DNA of 7,255 bases from JBFLVU01 sp037444825 (lineage in GTDB: Bacteria; Acidobacteriota; UBA4820; DSQY01): positions 1 through 7,255 of the forward strand of contig JBBILR010000052.1 in the NCBI GenBank assembly GCA_037444825.1, written 5' to 3'. The notes beneath the pieces were generated by a model. It had not been told where the DNA came from. It saw only the letters and a list, made by a program, of their open reading frames with translations, and searched no databases. Shown here one piece after another: positions 6,900 to 7,255 of the stretch; position 1 is the first letter of the stretch; each line of letters opens with the position of its first letter. The position numbers were made by a program, and so were the translations under genes.

Positions 6900-6988
6900 G
6901 GAAGTTAGGAAGGGAGGAAGGAAAAAAGACCCAAGGGGGAAGGCGGCCCGGTGCCTGCACCCCGCAGATCCTCCCCTTCCTCGCTTCC
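6900..6988. repeat. Imperfect inverted repeat of purine and pyrimidine tracts
   Basis: The arm at 6900-6918 (GGAAGTTAGGAAGGGAGGA) is nearly the reverse complement of 6969-6988 (TCCTCCCCTTCCTCGCTTCC), with two mismatches and one unpaired base. The loop is about 50 bases and itself contains the dyad GGTGC-CT-GCACC (6950-6961). The left arm lies in a longer purine tract with AGGAAG-type tandem repeats (about 6891-6928), and the right arm in a pyrimidine tract (6969-7000). Because the arms are low in complexity, part of the pairing may be chance. The position between divergent promoters would suit DNA-structural or regulatory roles, but none is shown. Confidence 0.5.
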
Positions 6989-7035
6989 TCCCCTCCTCCC
7001 GGCCTGCTCAGGTGTGGATGGGGCGCCTTGGGGTC

Positions 7036-7064
7036 TTGACAGCCCTCGAGGGCTTCCGTAGAAT
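7036..7064 (+). promoter_or_regulatory. Near-consensus sigma70-type promoter of the tRNA-Gln/tRNA-Glu unit
   Basis: A perfect TTGACA (7036-7041) is followed after exactly 17 bases by TAGAAT (7059-7064), five of six matches to the -10 consensus. Transcription would begin near 7071, about nine bases before the tRNA-Gln 5' end. The spacer between the hexamers is dominated by the palindrome AGCCCTCGAGGGCT (7041-7054), which overlaps the last base of the -35. Near-consensus hexamers are expected for stable-RNA genes; the palindrome is not. Confidence 0.85.
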
Positions 7065-7079
7065 GAAACGCCGTTCCGC

Positions 7080-7155
7080 TGGGGAGTAGTTCAACTGGTG
7101 GAACGCCTGGCTCTGGACCAGGATGTTGGGGGTTCGAGTCCTCCCTCCCCAGCCA
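7080..7155 (+). tRNA. tRNA-Gln, anticodon CUG
   Basis: It folds as a complete cloverleaf. The acceptor stem TGGGGAG (7080-7086) pairs with CTCCCCA (7145-7151), the D-stem is GTTC/GAAC, and the anticodon stem is CCTGG/CCAGG (7106-7110, 7118-7122). The loop CTCTGGA places CTG at 7113-7115, reading CAG codons. The T-stem GGGGG/CCTCC has loop TTCGAGT. The weak U1-A72 pair and G73 discriminator (7152) are classical glutamine tRNA features, and CCA is encoded (7153-7155). It is the first gene after the promoter at 7036-7064 and lies five bases from tRNA-Glu, so the two are very likely one transcript. Confidence 0.97.
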
Positions 7156-7160
7156 AACGT

Positions 7161-7235
7161 GGCCCGTTCGTTCAGCGGTTAGGACGCCGGCCTCTCACGC
7201 CGGTAACACGGGTTCGAGTCCCGTACGGGCTACCA
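7161..7235 (+). tRNA. tRNA-Glu, anticodon CUC
   Basis: It forms a full cloverleaf. The acceptor stem GGCCCGT (7161-7167) pairs with ACGGGCT (7225-7231), with a G-U first pair. The D-stem is GTTC/GGAC, and the anticodon stem CCGGC/GCCGG (7187-7191, 7199-7203) has loop CTCTCAC, giving CTC at 7194-7196 (GAG codons). The T-stem ACGGG/CCCGT has loop TTCGAGT. The discriminator is A (7232), followed by encoded CCA (7233-7235). The CUC and CUG anticodons of this pair suit a GC-rich genome that prefers GAG and CAG; isoacceptors for GAA and CAA must lie elsewhere or be covered by other tRNAs. Confidence 0.97.
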
Positions 7236-7237
7236 GC

Positions 7238-7255
7238 AACCCCGCGAGCGGAGGC
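7238..7255 (+). terminator. Possible opening arm of a terminator after tRNA-Glu (cut by window edge)
   Basis: Immediately after the tRNA, AACCCCGCGAGC (7238-7249) is followed by GGAG and then GC, where the window stops. If the next bases were TCGCGGGG plus T residues, this would be a strong intrinsic terminator with a four-base loop. Only two base pairs of the stem can be seen, so this rests mainly on position and composition. Confidence 0.25.

Larger units (their letters stand above)
6724..7035. other. Non-coding divergent intergenic region
   Basis: About 310 bases separate the minus-strand efflux operon from the plus-strand tRNA promoter. No convincing protein gene is seen; open frames crossing it are shadows of the tolC-like gene extended through GC-rich sequence. 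It holds a weak candidate promoter next to the tolC-like gene, GC palindromes (GGCCGCGGCC at 6761-6770; CGGCCG-AA-CGGCCG near 6831-6844), an 11-base dyad CGGAG-C-CTCCG near 6864-6874, a 12-base dyad GGTGC-CT-GCACC at 6950-6961, and a purine-rich tract followed by a pyrimidine-rich tract. It must contain the control region of the efflux operon unless that is read from farther away. No regulator gene sits beside it. Confidence 0.7.

Noticed and set aside
6921..6945. A run of six T on the minus strand (CTTTTTTC), considered as an intrinsic terminator.
   Set aside because: The preceding sequence offers only a three-base-pair stem, and no gene reading into it on the minus strand is visible, since the tRNAs lie on the plus strand.
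5194..7089. A 631-codon plus-strand open frame covering the tolC-like gene, the intergenic region and the tRNA promoter.
   Set aside because: It is antisense to a clear outer-membrane channel gene and runs into the tRNA promoter and tRNA-Gln; its composition is that of a shadow frame.

Overview
This is a GC-rich chromosomal window (about two thirds G+C by eye) from a Gram-negative bacterium. The evidence for two membranes is an outer-membrane TolC-type channel with a signal peptide, a lipoprotein periplasmic adaptor and an RND inner-membrane pump. The taxon cannot be fixed from one locus. The composition and gene set would fit high-GC lineages such as Acidobacteriota or the former Deltaproteobacteria, but this is only an impression.

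Six protein genes lie head to tail on the minus strand and fill about 1-6723. In transcription order they are: a TolC-family outer-membrane factor (6723-5353); a lipoprotein membrane-fusion protein (5300-4242); an RND permease (4245-1012) whose ATG overlaps the adaptor stop by four bases; a 99-residue PII-like signalling protein of the type found beside RND pumps (985-686); a 102-residue protein with a degenerate zinc ribbon and one membrane segment (656-348); and the first 104 codons of uvrB, starting at a GTG (313) and running off the left edge. All junctions are 52 nt or less, and no terminator is visible between genes, so one long transcript with possible internal starts is plausible.

The first three products should form a complete tripartite efflux pump spanning both membranes. 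The PII-like protein is the natural candidate for a cytosolic regulator or sensor of that pump. The small ribbon protein and uvrB look like downstream passengers or a second transcription unit.

The right end (7036-7255) points the other way. A near-consensus sigma70-type promoter (TTGACA, 17 bp, TAGAAT) drives tRNA-Gln(CUG) and tRNA-Glu(CUC), five bases apart, both with encoded CCA. The final bases may be the opening arm of a terminator. Between the divergent units is about 310 bp of non-coding DNA with a weak candidate promoter for the efflux operon, several small GC palindromes and a long imperfect purine/pyrimidine inverted repeat.

Nothing here is a wholly unknown multigene system. The most interesting element is the divergent PII-like protein: it has a shortened T-loop region and a Cys/His cluster in the region after the second helix, it sits beside a drug-type rather than metal-type RND pump, and uvrB lies downstream in the same direction.
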